Below are positions 34,073 through 47,505 of a DNA stretch of 64,000 nucleotides, piece after piece. The DNA lies in the NCBI GenBank assembly GCA_013396525.1, contig VWYX01000671.1, positions 124,001-188,000 on the forward strand, read 5' to 3'. Positions within the stretch are counted from its first letter, which is position 1. Each line of letters opens with the position of its first letter. Source of the DNA: Chaetorhynchus papuensis. Taxonomy: Eukaryota; Chordata; Aves; Passeriformes; Rhipiduridae. The translations under genes were made by a program, and so were the position numbers. Under the pieces are notes generated by a model, which saw nothing but the letters and a program-made list of their open reading frames with translations, had not been told where the DNA came from and searched no databases.

Positions 34073-37000
34073 GAAAAAAATAAGCTGTAGGATAACACAG
34101 GCTGGAGTGGAAGCCACAATTCTTGTGCCTGTCCCACATTCATATAGGAGAGACTAAACAGCAACACCCTCTAAGCTCAATGATGCACTTAGCACCAAAA
34201 ATGTTTGGTCCAGCCCGACCCAGGAGTCTGCAAGCTTGGGAGGTGGAAGAGAAATTATAAAGTTTGGGTTAGAAATGTAGTAGTCCAGCATGGGAGAAGT
34301 CCATCCATCTGTGCAGAAAAGGTGCTCTTGTCATCTCTTATTAAATGCATCCTACAGTCTGAATCATCACAGGAGTCTTTTGTCCTGGTTCCAGATAATT
34401 GACATAAAAATTTGCATTTTAAATGAAAAAAAATCCACATTTTTTATAATCCTTTCTAAGCCAATTTGAGTTTTAAATATTATTTTTTCTCTGATTGTAT
34501 TTGCTTTATAATAAAGTATGGTCAAAACTTGTTAAATAAGGAGGGGATTAAGTGAATTTAAGCTTTGAAGAAGCTGATGATCCCCAAATTTGCATAATAC
34601 TTTGAAACAGTCAGGTGTGCAGGCTTGATCCCCATTTACACAAATTAAGTCTGCAATTCATGCACAGACACAGGTAGGCTCCAAGCATCTCACAAAGTCC
34701 AACATGATTGCCTCTGGTTCTTTTCATTAGATACCAGCAGGTCGTTAGAGCTAGATTAGGCAAAATTTAAGACCTTATTCATCTTTTCAACCTATAACAG
34801 TTTTTTCTGCTGCGCCTATGTGGTACTCAAGTCAGTTTAGCACAATTTTAAAGTTTTATTATAACTGCAAGTGGGTGAAATCAGCCTGTCAGTGGAAGTG
34901 CAATCTCTGTTCTTATTTTGTGAGGTGCTGAATTTCTTGAGGGGACTCCTAAGAAGAAAAGACTAAAAATTCACTAAATCACTTGAGATTGGAGGGATTA
35001 AAGATGTCTTGGACATCCTGGTGTCCTGTGCAAGGGCATGGCAAGGTCTTCCTGAGGGGCACGGACAGAACAGACTCTCTTGTCAAATCCATTGTAGCTC
35101 AAGCAATCTTTGGTATAGAGTTCATTTTTCCCCTACTGATTTTAAACAGAAAAGGCTTTTGTTTAGCTGATTACAGAAATGTAAGGAGATGCTCCTGATT
35201 TAAGGGAGCTGAGTTAAGCAGCAATTGGGTGTGAAGAAAGAGATCCCTATCTTCTTTACTCAAAGATGTGCATTTCCTTTTAAATTAAAAAGTTAATGTA
35301 ATTAGATATAATATATAATGTGGACACTTTCATTTTTATATTAAGAGAATCTCTATTCAGTATAATTTATCAGTAGATTTGGTGAGGTTTGGCAAGTTCT
35401 TTTTGGAAAATCTTTGCTACTTTTTAGTGTGACTTTTCTAGAGATTGAGTTCCCTTTTTAATCTCTCTCTGGCAATAACATAGCCTTCTTTCCATTTGTA
35501 CCTCACCTTTACTGCTGAACCCATGCATGCTTTCCTACTGGATGCTTTCCTATGAATCCAGAGTAAATCAGGGACATGATCCAAGGCTCTGGAAAGTCAG
35601 GAATAGGGTTTTTTTTCCTAGCCAGTAGGCTCTGGTGGGTAATTTAGTCAGGTGCTGGTTGAGTGGTGCTTCATACTCTGAACACATTTCACTGTTGTCC
35701 ATTCTCAGGCTGCCTATTAATTTTTAGAGAGAGTTCAAGTTGTTGGTTATTGGTCTGTGAAGTTCTTAGAGGTTTGGGAGCTGTGTGAGATGCCTCTCAG
35801 TGAATCTGCTGGACTGGTGATCAGCACCAAGGCATGAGAACGAGTGGCATTTTCCAGGCAAGATACTCAAGAGTGAAACTCTCTGTAGAGAGCCCACAAG
35901 TTAGGAATCCAGCTGGGCCAAAATAGCCTGATCTTTTTGAATGTGACAAACAGTTCAAGAGGAATTTATACTTAATAAGGGTTTTAGAAAGGATGATGGC
36001 TGAGAAGTGTTTACTGTGGAGTGGTTGGGAGATTTGCTGGGTTGGGAGGTACTTCCAGTTTATCAAGTTTGAACCTAGAACATGCTGAACTGGTCTTAAC
36101 AGTGGTGTAATATTTTGGCTCATCCTATATTTAAGTGGACATGCACATATGAGTATTTAGACACTTCTTAATAGAAAGTAGACCTCTTTGGTGGGAGTGT
36201 GTTTGGGTAGGTATCGATTTTCTAATGGTTTCTCACCGAGGGAATAATGAATTTTCCTTCTTGATCAAGGTATGACAACCTCTGCATTGATTCCCTTCAT
36301 AAGTGTGGTCTGATTTCCTACTAAATCTCAGTCATGATCATGTCTAGTGTATCCCCATGCCTGTTAAAGCCACAAACCTGTATAATAAAATATAGTTTGC
36401 ATCTCGGTGTTCCTGCCAAATCTATTTAAGCATGGGGATGATTTGCTGACACATTTCAACAGCAGGCTCTCAGGAATGTGTCCCTGTACATCCTCCTCCC
36501 TTGTTTGTTTGGCCAGTGATGCTGTTTGTAAATGGGATGCTACTTGCTGCTGTTTTGTGGTGGCTCTTCAAACCCTGATGTGTTTGCTCAGTCCTCGGAT
36601 GAAAGAAGGAAGCAGCCTGGGGAGTATTTTGTAAGGAGAAATGTATCTCTTCAATATTAAAGTCACAAATCTGTGAGGAACGCAAATATTCTGTTGCTAG
36701 GATGCCAATTCCCTTTTATGAGTCCCTTAGTTACTACTGAATAGTATTTATTATGGAGCAATGTAGAAGGGAATAAGTGGGGGTTTTTTGTAGAGGGGAC
36801 CCAAAGTGAGTTTAGGTGTTTGGTAGCAGTGAGATCTGTGTAGTGAACTCATGAATGTAAGATAAAGAAAGCAGAGATGGATTTTAAAAGTCATCTTGTA
36901 AAAGAAAAAAAAACAAACATAGTCAGAAGTATTTGCAACTGATGCTAATTTGGGATGCAGAGCACAACTTTCTCCACCTTGCAAACTTGGCTTCTGCTTC

Positions 37001-39618
37001 CCCACTGCTCCACATGCATTCCCTCTGGCATGAGACATTGAGTGGGCTGGGTTTCCATCAAACTGCTTTGACCTGACAGGACAGTGGATATTGGACACAT
37101 GAACCCAGCCTATAAACCCTCAGAGTTTGGATATGATGACTTTGCATAGGTCGATCGCAGCACAGTGGGACTCTTATCCCTGTCCCAAACTTCTAGGAGC
37201 TAACACAGCCAACAATAACGCCTTCTGTTTTACTGGCACAGGAAATTTTTAAAGCCAAAGAGACTATCAGGTTATCCAGTGAATGTACTGGGCTGTTATT
37301 GTACGCCAGGAACCTGCAGAGGTGAGGATGGTAGTGCTGGACTGGGCATGAATCAAACTCAGGCCACACCAATACAGGCCTAGGTGCAATAAACACTTTT
37401 TCTGGGGGATAAAATCCCTCCTGTGTAGTTACATTTGCCCATTGCTGATGATCTTGGCTGGGATTTCTAGGTCTTACAATAATACTGAAGTTATTAAAAC
37501 TGCCTACAATCTTTAAAATACATGCTGTGAAAATAAGAAAAACCTAACTGGATCTACCCATCAGTTTTCCTTTTCAAAGGAAACTGTCTAATGGAAATTC
37601 AGAATGTACCTATGTGTAAATGTTCACATCCACTCCACACATAAACTCCTATAGTTTTTATATGTTTTACATTTTCATTCTGTATATATGTGTATACGTG
37701 AATAAGTGAGTATATGCATGAACATGCTCTATTTTTTTTTCAAAATTCCAGCAATGTGAATTATAGAATTTTAAGAGTTTTTTAAAAATTACCCTGGGCA
37801 AAACCAATAAAAGCAGCTTAATTGGAAAAGAAATTACTAGACTTATGCCTAAATGTAGATTACTGCAATTTTTCATTTTTGTTACTGAATGAAAATTTGG
37901 AGTGAGGGCTGAAAATTTCAGTCTTTTCCCAGAACTTCCTGGCAGTCTCGAGCCATTAAGATATTTTTCACTGTTTAATTATATTTAATGTTTTAGGACT
38001 GACTAAATTGAATGGATATGGTAAGCCTTTAAAATTAATTAATGCTCTCTCACTTTAATAAATGCAAGGATGGAATAAAGCCCTAACCTTCAGCCTACAT
38101 ACCGGTACTTCACTCTGAATATCCATGTCCAGGAACACATCAGCCTCATTCCCCTCCTTCCATAATAAGTTAATATTGCATGGAGCAAAACAGCACAGAG
38201 TCAACAGACAATTTAATATTATGGTCACAGTGACATAAAGCCCAGAACCTGGTGTGTTTTTCATCTCCAAAACCTCAAAAGCCTCCTGCCTGCATATGAT
38301 TCAGGTTAGATCTTGTGGCTCTGTATTGTCTGCGGACATGTGGCTGTCTCACAGGGGGACTTTATGCAGAGAAGGGGTGGAACTTTGTCTGGCTTGGGTG
38401 GTAGAGTGGCTGCTGAGAGCAGAGGGAAGAAGTTCCTTATCTGGGTTATTGATATAAACGTGATGGGAAATGCATTGAGCCACGTGGCTGTGTTTATAAT
38501 TAACAGCATGTAATTAAGGGTACTTAAGGAGAGGAGGAATTACTGGGAGCTTTGAAGTGCCAGATTGTTTGCAGAAAGAAGCTGAGAATTTGGATCAGTG
38601 AGGGCTGGAGATGATTTGGGCTCTCAAGCACACACTGAAATTGCTCTAAATGTCGGGGTGACCTGATGAGCCAGTCGTTCCCTCTCCTCCTTGGAGGAAG
38701 AGGGAGAGAAGTGGTGAGAGAAGGAGATTCATTCCTTTCCTAGCCTGAAAGGAAAAGCGTGTTGGAGCAGAGGACAATGAGGTGCCACTCCCCTGTTTAA
38801 CCTCCATTTAATGCCTGCTTTGGGAAATGGAGCAGGACATAAACTGCTGGTTCTTTCCAGCTTCAGAAGTTTCAGCCAATGTGTTTAACTTCAACCCCTA
38901 TTTGCCTGATTGCCAATGTATAAGAACATAAGTGCTTTCTGGGGTCAGAGCAGAGGTTTCAGTATCGTAGGTACTCAAACTTTGACAGAGACCAGCAGCA
39001 GACACTTTGGAAAGAAATACAGGATTCAGATAAGCAGGGAGAGAGCACCACACTCTCACAGCTTTCTTCCATGGCACAGTGCTCTGTTCAGATCAATTCA
39101 GATACTTCACTAATATATTTTTAGCTATTGGACAGGAAAATGACATGGAGAAATTAAAAGAGAGGTATGCACAGTGCAGGCAGCGTTAGAGATCTCAATT
39201 TCTCTGCTTCCCCTTTCATCCTGTCTTTCTACCAAAGCTCATGCCTCAGAAAGCAGTCACAAGAACAGCAGCCCTCTAATTTTGCAAAACAATCCACAGT
39301 TGTTTATTTCAATTTGGTATTGTTCGGCTTTGGTCTTTTCCTCCAGTATTTTCTGCTCTGCCACTATTGGAGGCTTCTTTTCTGCAGGGCTGCAAGATGT
39401 CTTAACGCTTTGGTCTTGGCTGTGGCGTGTGTGTACTGTGATTGATTGTGTTCATTAGGAAGGGTGACTGTTTGTTTCCCTATCAATAGATACGTTCCCC
39501 AACAAGATAAGTGCGGGCCAGCATACTTGCTGTAGTAATTACTGTGGGTTCTGGTAAAGCAAGTGGCACTGGAGCCTTCCTGTAATGAATCCTTGTTGAC
39601 ATGGAGCAGGAGATGCAT
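34073..39618. other. No gene seen
   Basis: Mostly AT-rich sequence with short A and T runs (36903-36913, 37731-37740). The segment 35820-36120 reads as a single-copy block with a 100-codon antisense frame but no recognisable domain. No mobile element was recognised. Confidence 0.5.
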
Positions 39619-39645
39619 TTTATATATATATATATATATATATAA
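39619..39645. repeat. (TA)n microsatellite
   Basis: About 13 TA dinucleotides. The minus-strand IYIYIY frames here are artefacts. Confidence 0.95.
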
Positions 39646-42600
39646 AGACATTGAAATCTTTCAGAGCCAAATGGGAAGAACTGCAGAAGAATAAAAGGCC
39701 TCATTCTTTAGGGCAATGCAGCATCTCACATAACAAGAGCATAGTGCATGGAAGCAGCTCTCAGCTGAAGCACTTTTGTTTGTGGATCCAGGGACATCAA
39801 AATGTCTCACGAAATTGGATCAATTTTGATGGAATTTTCTTATTGGGAAACACTGCAGTAGCAAAATTTAATACACCAGCACAAAATCTTTGGATAGTCT
39901 TTCTCACACTTTCTCATTTTGAGATGTCCTTCTCTCTTACTTAAAATGCAGTTAAGTCCTTGAAACGAAATCAAAATGTTTTCCAGATACCTTTAATGTT
40001 CTTCGCTTTCCCGCCCATGCACTGAGTTTGAATTTTTTCCTCTAAGCCTGACTCAGCATCCCTCCTGCCTGTTCCTTTCTCTCCACTGGCTCCCTTGTCT
40101 TCTCCTGCTGAACTGAAAAGAGCAATTGCAGAGAAAGCACCACCGATCCCCCACACATTCTGAAAACATATGCCAAACTCATAGCTTTGGACTTAGCTGT
40201 GCTAACAAAGCACTCTCACATCCTTAGGTCAGCCAGATTGGGAGCAAGGGGGTTGTTTTCTATAAAAAAACCCCCACCAAGACAGTCACCCCTCATGTCA
40301 GGGAACTGGGGTCCCCGTGTTCCATATTGTGAGGGTCAGGGAAACTTTTAGATGTGATGAAATTACCTTCTGGTGCAGTGAAAAGCTCTTATAACAATTA
40401 AGCTTGTTGTTATATATTGTTTCAAGTGGTTGGATTCCCAAGGACTGCTTATATCCCAAAAAGGAAACAAGCAGCAAGTTGCTACAAGATATAATTTGAA
40501 GAGGCACAAAACATTTGTCATGTTTTTAATTAAGTGACCTTTGTTTGGTGCCTACCAAACCATCCCGGTAGTCACTGTTCAACCGATAGTGCAGGGGATG
40601 TTGGTACCTGGGGATGGAGATGCCTGTTCCTGAATGATTTTAACGATTTCTAACATGCTTGATAAAGATTTTTAATAGCACTGATGCTTTAAAAAGCTGT
40701 TTTTCAAACTATGCAACAAGAATTTGCAGTTCTATGTGTTGTGTGTGCCATGAGAAGTTTTTAAACCAAGCAGGCAGAAAAGAAAGTACCTTAAAGTAAG
40801 TTATTTTAATACCAAAGAAGCTCTTGGAACCTATTTGTGATCATTATCCAGCTGTCTTATCTCAAGCATCAATTTCTGCATTGAGGTGCAAAGAGCAGGT
40901 AAATGAGATGAAGCTTAGTTACCTTCAAAGGGTGGGGAAAGTTTCACAAAGAAGATTAAATAGAAGGCAAATGATAGAGCCCACTGAGAGGAGATTTACA
41001 AGCATTCAGTACCCACACCAGAGGTGATAGGTGAAGTGGTAGAAGTTATTTTGCCTTAATTGAGACTCCCTAGCGCCACTACAAACTCATTTGGATCACT
41101 CACCATCTCAAACTCCTGGTGTAGGAGGGATTCTGAAGAGCTGTGGATGGGTCCAGGGTGCACACTGAAAAGGCAGAATAAAAGATACATTAGAGGGGCA
41201 TTACCACTTTAAACCCGGGCAGCTTGGATGCAGTCACACCTTATTCACGACATCATTTGCAGCCATCCAGACTTCTGAGCCCCAGGCACACGAGTGACAC
41301 CAGCTTTGTCTAAAAAGCGCTGCAGAGGTGTGTGTCGAGCCTGTAATTTAAAACGAATGAGCCCCAAATGATTGCTGATCCCTACACACGTGTGGAGGGA
41401 GAGCATATAAATCACAGTTGTTGTGCTGTGTTTCCTTGAGTTACAAATTAAATCAGAATGTTCTGACACAGGGGTAAGAGCTACAATGTGGTGAAGGAGC
41501 AGGAAAAACTAACAGTATCAATGAAAAGGGGATCTGTGCAATAGTTTAGAAAAATCAGTATTTATATACTAACCTGGTCTTGATCTTTAGTGGGGATCTC
41601 ATGCTCCACATGCTCCTTAGTTTGTTTGGAATCAGATAAATGGAGCAGGGGGTGTAAAGTTTCAATCACTATTTTTGTGGATCACTATAAAAAACTTGAG
41701 CTGCTGAGTATCTTTGTGTAGAGATTATACTTGAATTATGTGTTTTATACAGGGGAAGGTTTAATCTCCTGATAGGCTTCTTTTAGTTTTATTTAAGAGT
41801 TATCTAAACATCACTTTTTCATATGGAAATAATAATCATATTAATATAAGCTTTAAAATTGCTGACTTCAATTCTAATAATTTAAATAACAAATTCACAG
41901 AAGAATTTTGTAAAAAAAAAAACAAACCTCTTTTATCCTTCCTTTGTTTAATGGCTTAACATGGGTAAAACAATTGTTAGGACTGCAAAGAAACTGCTCT
42001 GGCACCTTCAGCAGCACAGGAGGCTGAGTGAGGAGAATAAGTTGCTCAGTAAAGCAATGACATAGAGAGTCACCTGTTACTGTAAGATTGCAAAGCAAAT
42101 ACGGTCCACCTCATCCTTGTACAGGTTTCTTAACCAACAGGTAGGTATCTTCGTCTTGGTATGTCTTTACTTTTCTCTGACTTTCTGAAGTCTGTCTTGC
42201 TGTGGGTTTGAGCTCTGTAGGATTAAACTACTGCAATTAGCTCCAGCTCTGGCTTGAGGGAACAAAGCTCTGAAGAAATTGCTCTGTATCATAAAAAAAG
42301 ATGATCATCTTAAACTGTAGTACATGGCATAATTCCTGCAGCAGTTTCAAAATTATGTACCATCAAATGCCATGTCACGTCCTTCATGATGGTCATTAGC
42401 AGTTATGTCACATTGAATCACGGAAAACATAGTGAATTTGGTACAAATAGAGCAGAGCAAAGTCTTTTCTGGCTTCTGAGTCTTGTTCTTTAATCTCCAT
42501 AACTGGATGTTGCACATCAGCACTGGCAGGGAATCTTGTTTCTCTGTAGCTCTGTGCTGGCTTTTAGTTTTAAGACAATCATTCTAGAGGAAATTCTGCC

Positions 42601-45600
42601 ACTATTAGGCATCTAAATGTGGTAATTTATGCAGAACAAGCACTTTATTTATCAAGACCAGCCCTCCTCTGCCTTGTGCTCATAAAATCCAGAGAGCAAA
42701 AGCCCTGGTGTGCAGCCGCCATTGCCCAGGTTAGCACACTTTGCTGCTGCAGAAAAAACTGCTGTGCTGTGAAGGAGAGGAAGAGGTGCCAAATCTCCCA
42801 GGTCTGAGATGTTTCTAGAGCAGTAATTATGCACTTGCATTGGCAAGAAACAGCCTGGCAAACAGATGTGTTCATCCTATCAGGACTCCCTTATTGCCAG
42901 CTCATAGGATAATGTTGCAGATGCCAAGAAAATAAATCTGAACTGTCTGTTGGAGTATCCAGGTAAGAGCCAGCAGAGTGTCTGTCTCTTCTGTGCTGCA
43001 GTGACATTGTTAGGACAGGAAGAATTATGTTTGATGGGAATTCTCAGAATGGCTCAGAAACGGGAGCAGGAAGGAGAGAGTGAAGCATCAGCACTGAGGG
43101 GTCATTTTTTAGGAAAAGCATTACATGAGAGAAAGGGACAGTGAGAGGAACGAGCAGTAACTACACCCATGCCCATCACATCATGATCATGGCAGAAAAA
43201 ATGAAGCTCTTGTCGGTGTTAAAATCCCACCAGTCATTTGATGAATAAAAATAAAGACAAATAGCAACACAACCTAAACACCATCCCAGGGAGAGGGGAA
43301 CATTTATTTTTATTTTCAGTTGTCCAGTGATATCACCAGACATCAGCATAAATTCTTGGCTCAGTTTTGAAAGCTGGACTTGTAACTGATTCAAATCTCA
43401 AGGCCTGTGGATGCCTTTAATTGTGTGTTTTGTAATCAGTGTCTGCCTGACAAGTTTGATCCCTTGAGGCTAATTTTATGAGCACATTCTGCCTGCAGGC
43501 CAGAGCTCTAATGATGTTTAACTGTCCTGTATAGGGAAAAATAGACACAAACCACTCTGGTAACATTTTCTTAAGTGATTGACATTGGATATCAATCTGG
43601 CTGCATGGAAGTTTGTCTCCTCATAAGACGAACTTCGTTTATGTTGTTAAATGGATGATCCATTAGCAGCAAATATTGTCCTACAAGTCTGTTACCTCTC
43701 ACAGGAGAGTGGTCGCAGTGATTTCTCTTGAGATTCCTGTTAAATTGAGATTGAGGGATGAATCATCTCTCCCTTTAATTTGTTTGGATTTTCCAAGAAT
43801 TTTCTCTTGTATTGAACTACTCCAAAGCTCAGGTGTTGTAGAACTAATGCTGCCTCTAATGTTTTAAACAGTAGCATGTCCAGCTTTTAACCACATTGTT
43901 TGTTAGGAACTGGGCTTCCTATTTGTTGAGGTTTAAAAGCACCTCCCATGGAGCACTCTCTGAAAGCTCAGCATGACAGAAAAGACTTCTAATTTTAAAC
44001 CCTCCAAGCCAGAAACATGCCCTCAAAACAGAAGTCATTGATTGGCATGTATCCTTAATGTAATATAATGCACATTATGTTCTTCAAAGAGCTGCTTAGC
44101 CTACTTTCTGGCAACATTGCTGCTGTGTTTTTTCTATAGCTATTTTTCTTTCTTTGTGTTACTTCTAATGACCTCATGTAAAGCTGGTCATTTAACTGTA
44201 CCTTGAATATAAATTATTTTAAAATAACAATGATTCTGAATAAGTGTCACGCTGATCTCCAGAAAGTATCTTTTTTTTTCACTGAACTTCCATTTGCGGT
44301 TATTCTTGGGTGAATGCTTTGCTTCACAGAGGTACAAGATAGATGTGAGATTTTGTCAAATTTAAAAATGAAAAAAAACAAATACATCACTAGAATGACT
44401 AAATTTTTTTCAAATTCAAAACACTGCTGGGTTGTGACCTTTCTCCAGGTGTTTTATTTGAAAGTCTAAAACTTTTGAAATTCACCCCCAAATTAACAGG
44501 ACCAACTGAAATGCTATGAAGTTGTAGGGTGGTTTTCCCCTCTAGAATTTCTGTGGTGTTTCTTATTGATGGTTAAGTGCTGCTGCCACTGTGGGAAGAA
44601 GGCAAAATGAGGACAAGGCGGAGCTGTAACTATGAAGGTGGTGGGTGCACTGAGTGATGTCATTAGAATTATCTCCTGCCAGAACCCAGAAAAGCTCCTC
44701 ATACTCTATTTGCATTTAAATACATATATTTACCATACATTTACACTACCAGGATGAAAGCCAAACACTGCATTCATTTCCTTGGTCCTTCAATCCTCGG
44801 ATCTGCTCTTTGTCAGAACATGTTATTAAATGGTTCGTGGTCACACCTTATTTGACTTTCTGACCAGCTGCAACAGGAGATTTAGCAATGTTGGCAGCAT
44901 GAAACCAAGACTAATACTAATACCGTCTATGAATATGTATAAAGATATTAAATTCAGTCCTAACAGGGCTTTTTTGTACTTTGGAAACTATGGTGTAGTG
45001 GAATAGAAAATTCCTTGCAATAACTTTTCAATTCATTAATTGACTTTTTTGTAAAGTCATCTGTATCTTCACATGATTTTTTTCCCCTAAAAGGCAATGT
45101 GTGCATTTTCTAGTAAAATGATAAATAGTGTGTGTAAAATCAATAAATATAAAATGAGCCACACAGGAACACCTGTTCATAGAAATTACTTACTTTCAAT
45201 TTGCTCATTCGTTATGTTTCATTTTACCAGGTCTGGTTTTTCAAGTCAGTTTGTTTTAAAAATCGGCAGAGTGTAGAAATAGGTGACAGTACGAGAAAAA
45301 TTGTTCCCTACTTACTTCTAATAAATAACAAGCTTATTAAATATAACATCTAAAATGAAATCATAAGGAATTTATTCCTGTTTGGGCCAATTTAACTGCA
45401 TGGAAAGAGAGACTAGATTTCTGTTCCAAAGGGATAAAACTGAGGTCGTTTGAGCAGCAAAGGTGAATGAATAAGTTACTGTGATATCAGGGAAAAGGAA
45501 AAAATTCCCAGTGGGTTCACCCCACGTGGTTACACACCTGAGTTATCCCACCCCATCGCTCAGCATCTTATCCACACATGAGCTTGGGCCACAGACACAA

Positions 45601-47475
45601 ACTCCCCAGCCAATATATCCCTCTCCTCTCAGCAATTTATTCTGAATAGAACCTTTTGACTCTTGAAGTCTTGTAAACAAACAGAAACCTCTTTGGTTTC
45701 TTTATTCACAAAGCTCTACTTCAGCTCAGGGCATCAGCAACAGAGAAAATTTGGATGGAATAACAATAGATTTCTCTTTTGAATTCATGAAACTTTCCCT
45801 TAATGAAATTTGTTCCAACATGTTGGAAGCCACAGGCTGTAGTTGTTTACTACTAGAAAAGGCTGCTGCCTTTAGGAAGGTTTATTTATTTTCATGATCT
45901 GTTGCAGGGAGCTTTAGTGTCTTGGTTTCTGTGCTTTTGCTGGGAGCAGAGTGGCCAGAAAGTGAGACAGGGAGCTGGTGACATCCTCCCCAAAGTCCTG
46001 CTCCTGGCCAGTCCCACAGTGCTCCACCTTTGGGAGCAGCACCTGAGCACAGTCAAATGGAGGGGCAGGATTTGTTGTGCTTTTTATTTTTTTGGTTACT
46101 AAAACATCTACAATAAAATTATCCAAATAAATAAAATTCACCTCCAGCAAAGCCAAATCTGCCTTTCTACCAGGAGCTTCCCTATGCCTCCTTGTGAAGG
46201 CTTTCTGTTCTATAAGGCACATGCAAGTTCCCTCCCCCATTTTCCTCCTATGACTTTCTCCCAGCACAAACATAGAGCATTTAGTGTCTTATTCAGGTGG
46301 TGAGTAAAGAATATGGATATTGCATTGGAGGCCTACAAAGTGAGTGAATAGTAAAAGAATCTGTTCATGCACACCAACAGTTCATTTGGTGTTTGCCAGG
46401 GACTGCTTCAGAGATGCTGCAGTAGCTTCAAAGGTTCTTTAATAGTGAGAGGGAGGGAAAGGAGCAGGAAGGGATGGGCTCAAGGCTCAAAACAGGGATC
46501 AAAAGTGCAGGGAAGCAGTTCTGTGAGATGGTACTCCAGTCTGGAGAAAAAACCTCAGTGATATTTTTAAAAAAAGCAGTTTTCCCACCATGAAATCATC
46601 TTTTTCATTATAATCCATTAACATCTTCCTGTTTGCTGTGGATAATTTCTCTTACTAAGGTATTAATCAAAAAGAGATTTTACTAAAGCCCAGCTTTTTG
46701 ACATGTTTATTTTTGTTGAGTATTCTGATTTATTAACTAACCAAAGATAAATCAGAGGGAGAATCACTCTGCAGGGTCATATATATGTTATGGTCTAACA
46801 AGGTTTTTTATAGAAGGGTTGGAAACCTTTTTTTCCTGATTGTTGGTTATTTGGAAAGTGTATGTAGTACCTCTAGAAATAAAGGGGATGATTATGTTTT
46901 ATAGGCAAGAAGGGATTAATAAAACTCATAATGCTCAAAGAAACAGCTGTTTCTCTGTTTTGTAGTGCTCTAAACCCTCATCTAATGCTGAGTGAATCAG
47001 CTGGGAGACACCACTAGTGTTAAAAAAGAATTAAATGGAAAAGTAGTGGTTATTATTTGAAAACAATTATTCTGTAATTGTGCTTTGAGGAGAGGAAACA
47101 AAGAAAGAAAACTGCTGGTAAAATAATTTATAATTGGAACAAAGTATAGATTAGGAAGGAAAGATCTCTTAAAATAAAGACTTCCTAATCCATGCACAGA
47201 GATGGAGCAACAGCAATAATGCTTTTATTAGTCTGTTTTGAAAAGACTGCATTGTTCGAAAGTGGGGTTGAAGCCAGGGAGTGGAGCCAGGCTTCCTCCT
47301 GGGGCTCCTCTTGGAAACTCCAGCTGCATTCTCAGCTCTGCTGTTCCTTGGAGCAGAGCACTGCACTTCCTCAGGTCTTCTCACCCATCCAGGCTTCACT
47401 CTGGTTTTTGAGTTTGGCTAGGGTTGGTTGAAGTGTTGAGGATTCAAAGCAGAGTTACTGGCATTTCTATACCAC
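39646..47475. other. No gene seen; one CpG-retaining patch
   Basis: AT-rich sequence. The block 41080-41480 keeps about eight CpGs and has an ATATAAAT element near 41406, so it may be a regulatory or conserved element; this is inference. 43440-43540 is similarly single-copy-looking with homeodomain-type sites. Open frames are short and unremarkable. Confidence 0.5.
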
Positions 47476-47505
47476 TTTTTTCTTTTTCTTTTTTTTTTTT
47501 TTCTC
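47476..47505. repeat. T-rich tract
   Basis: A poly(T) run broken by three C residues. It could be an antisense retroposon tail, but no retroposon body is recognisable beside it. Confidence 0.8.
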
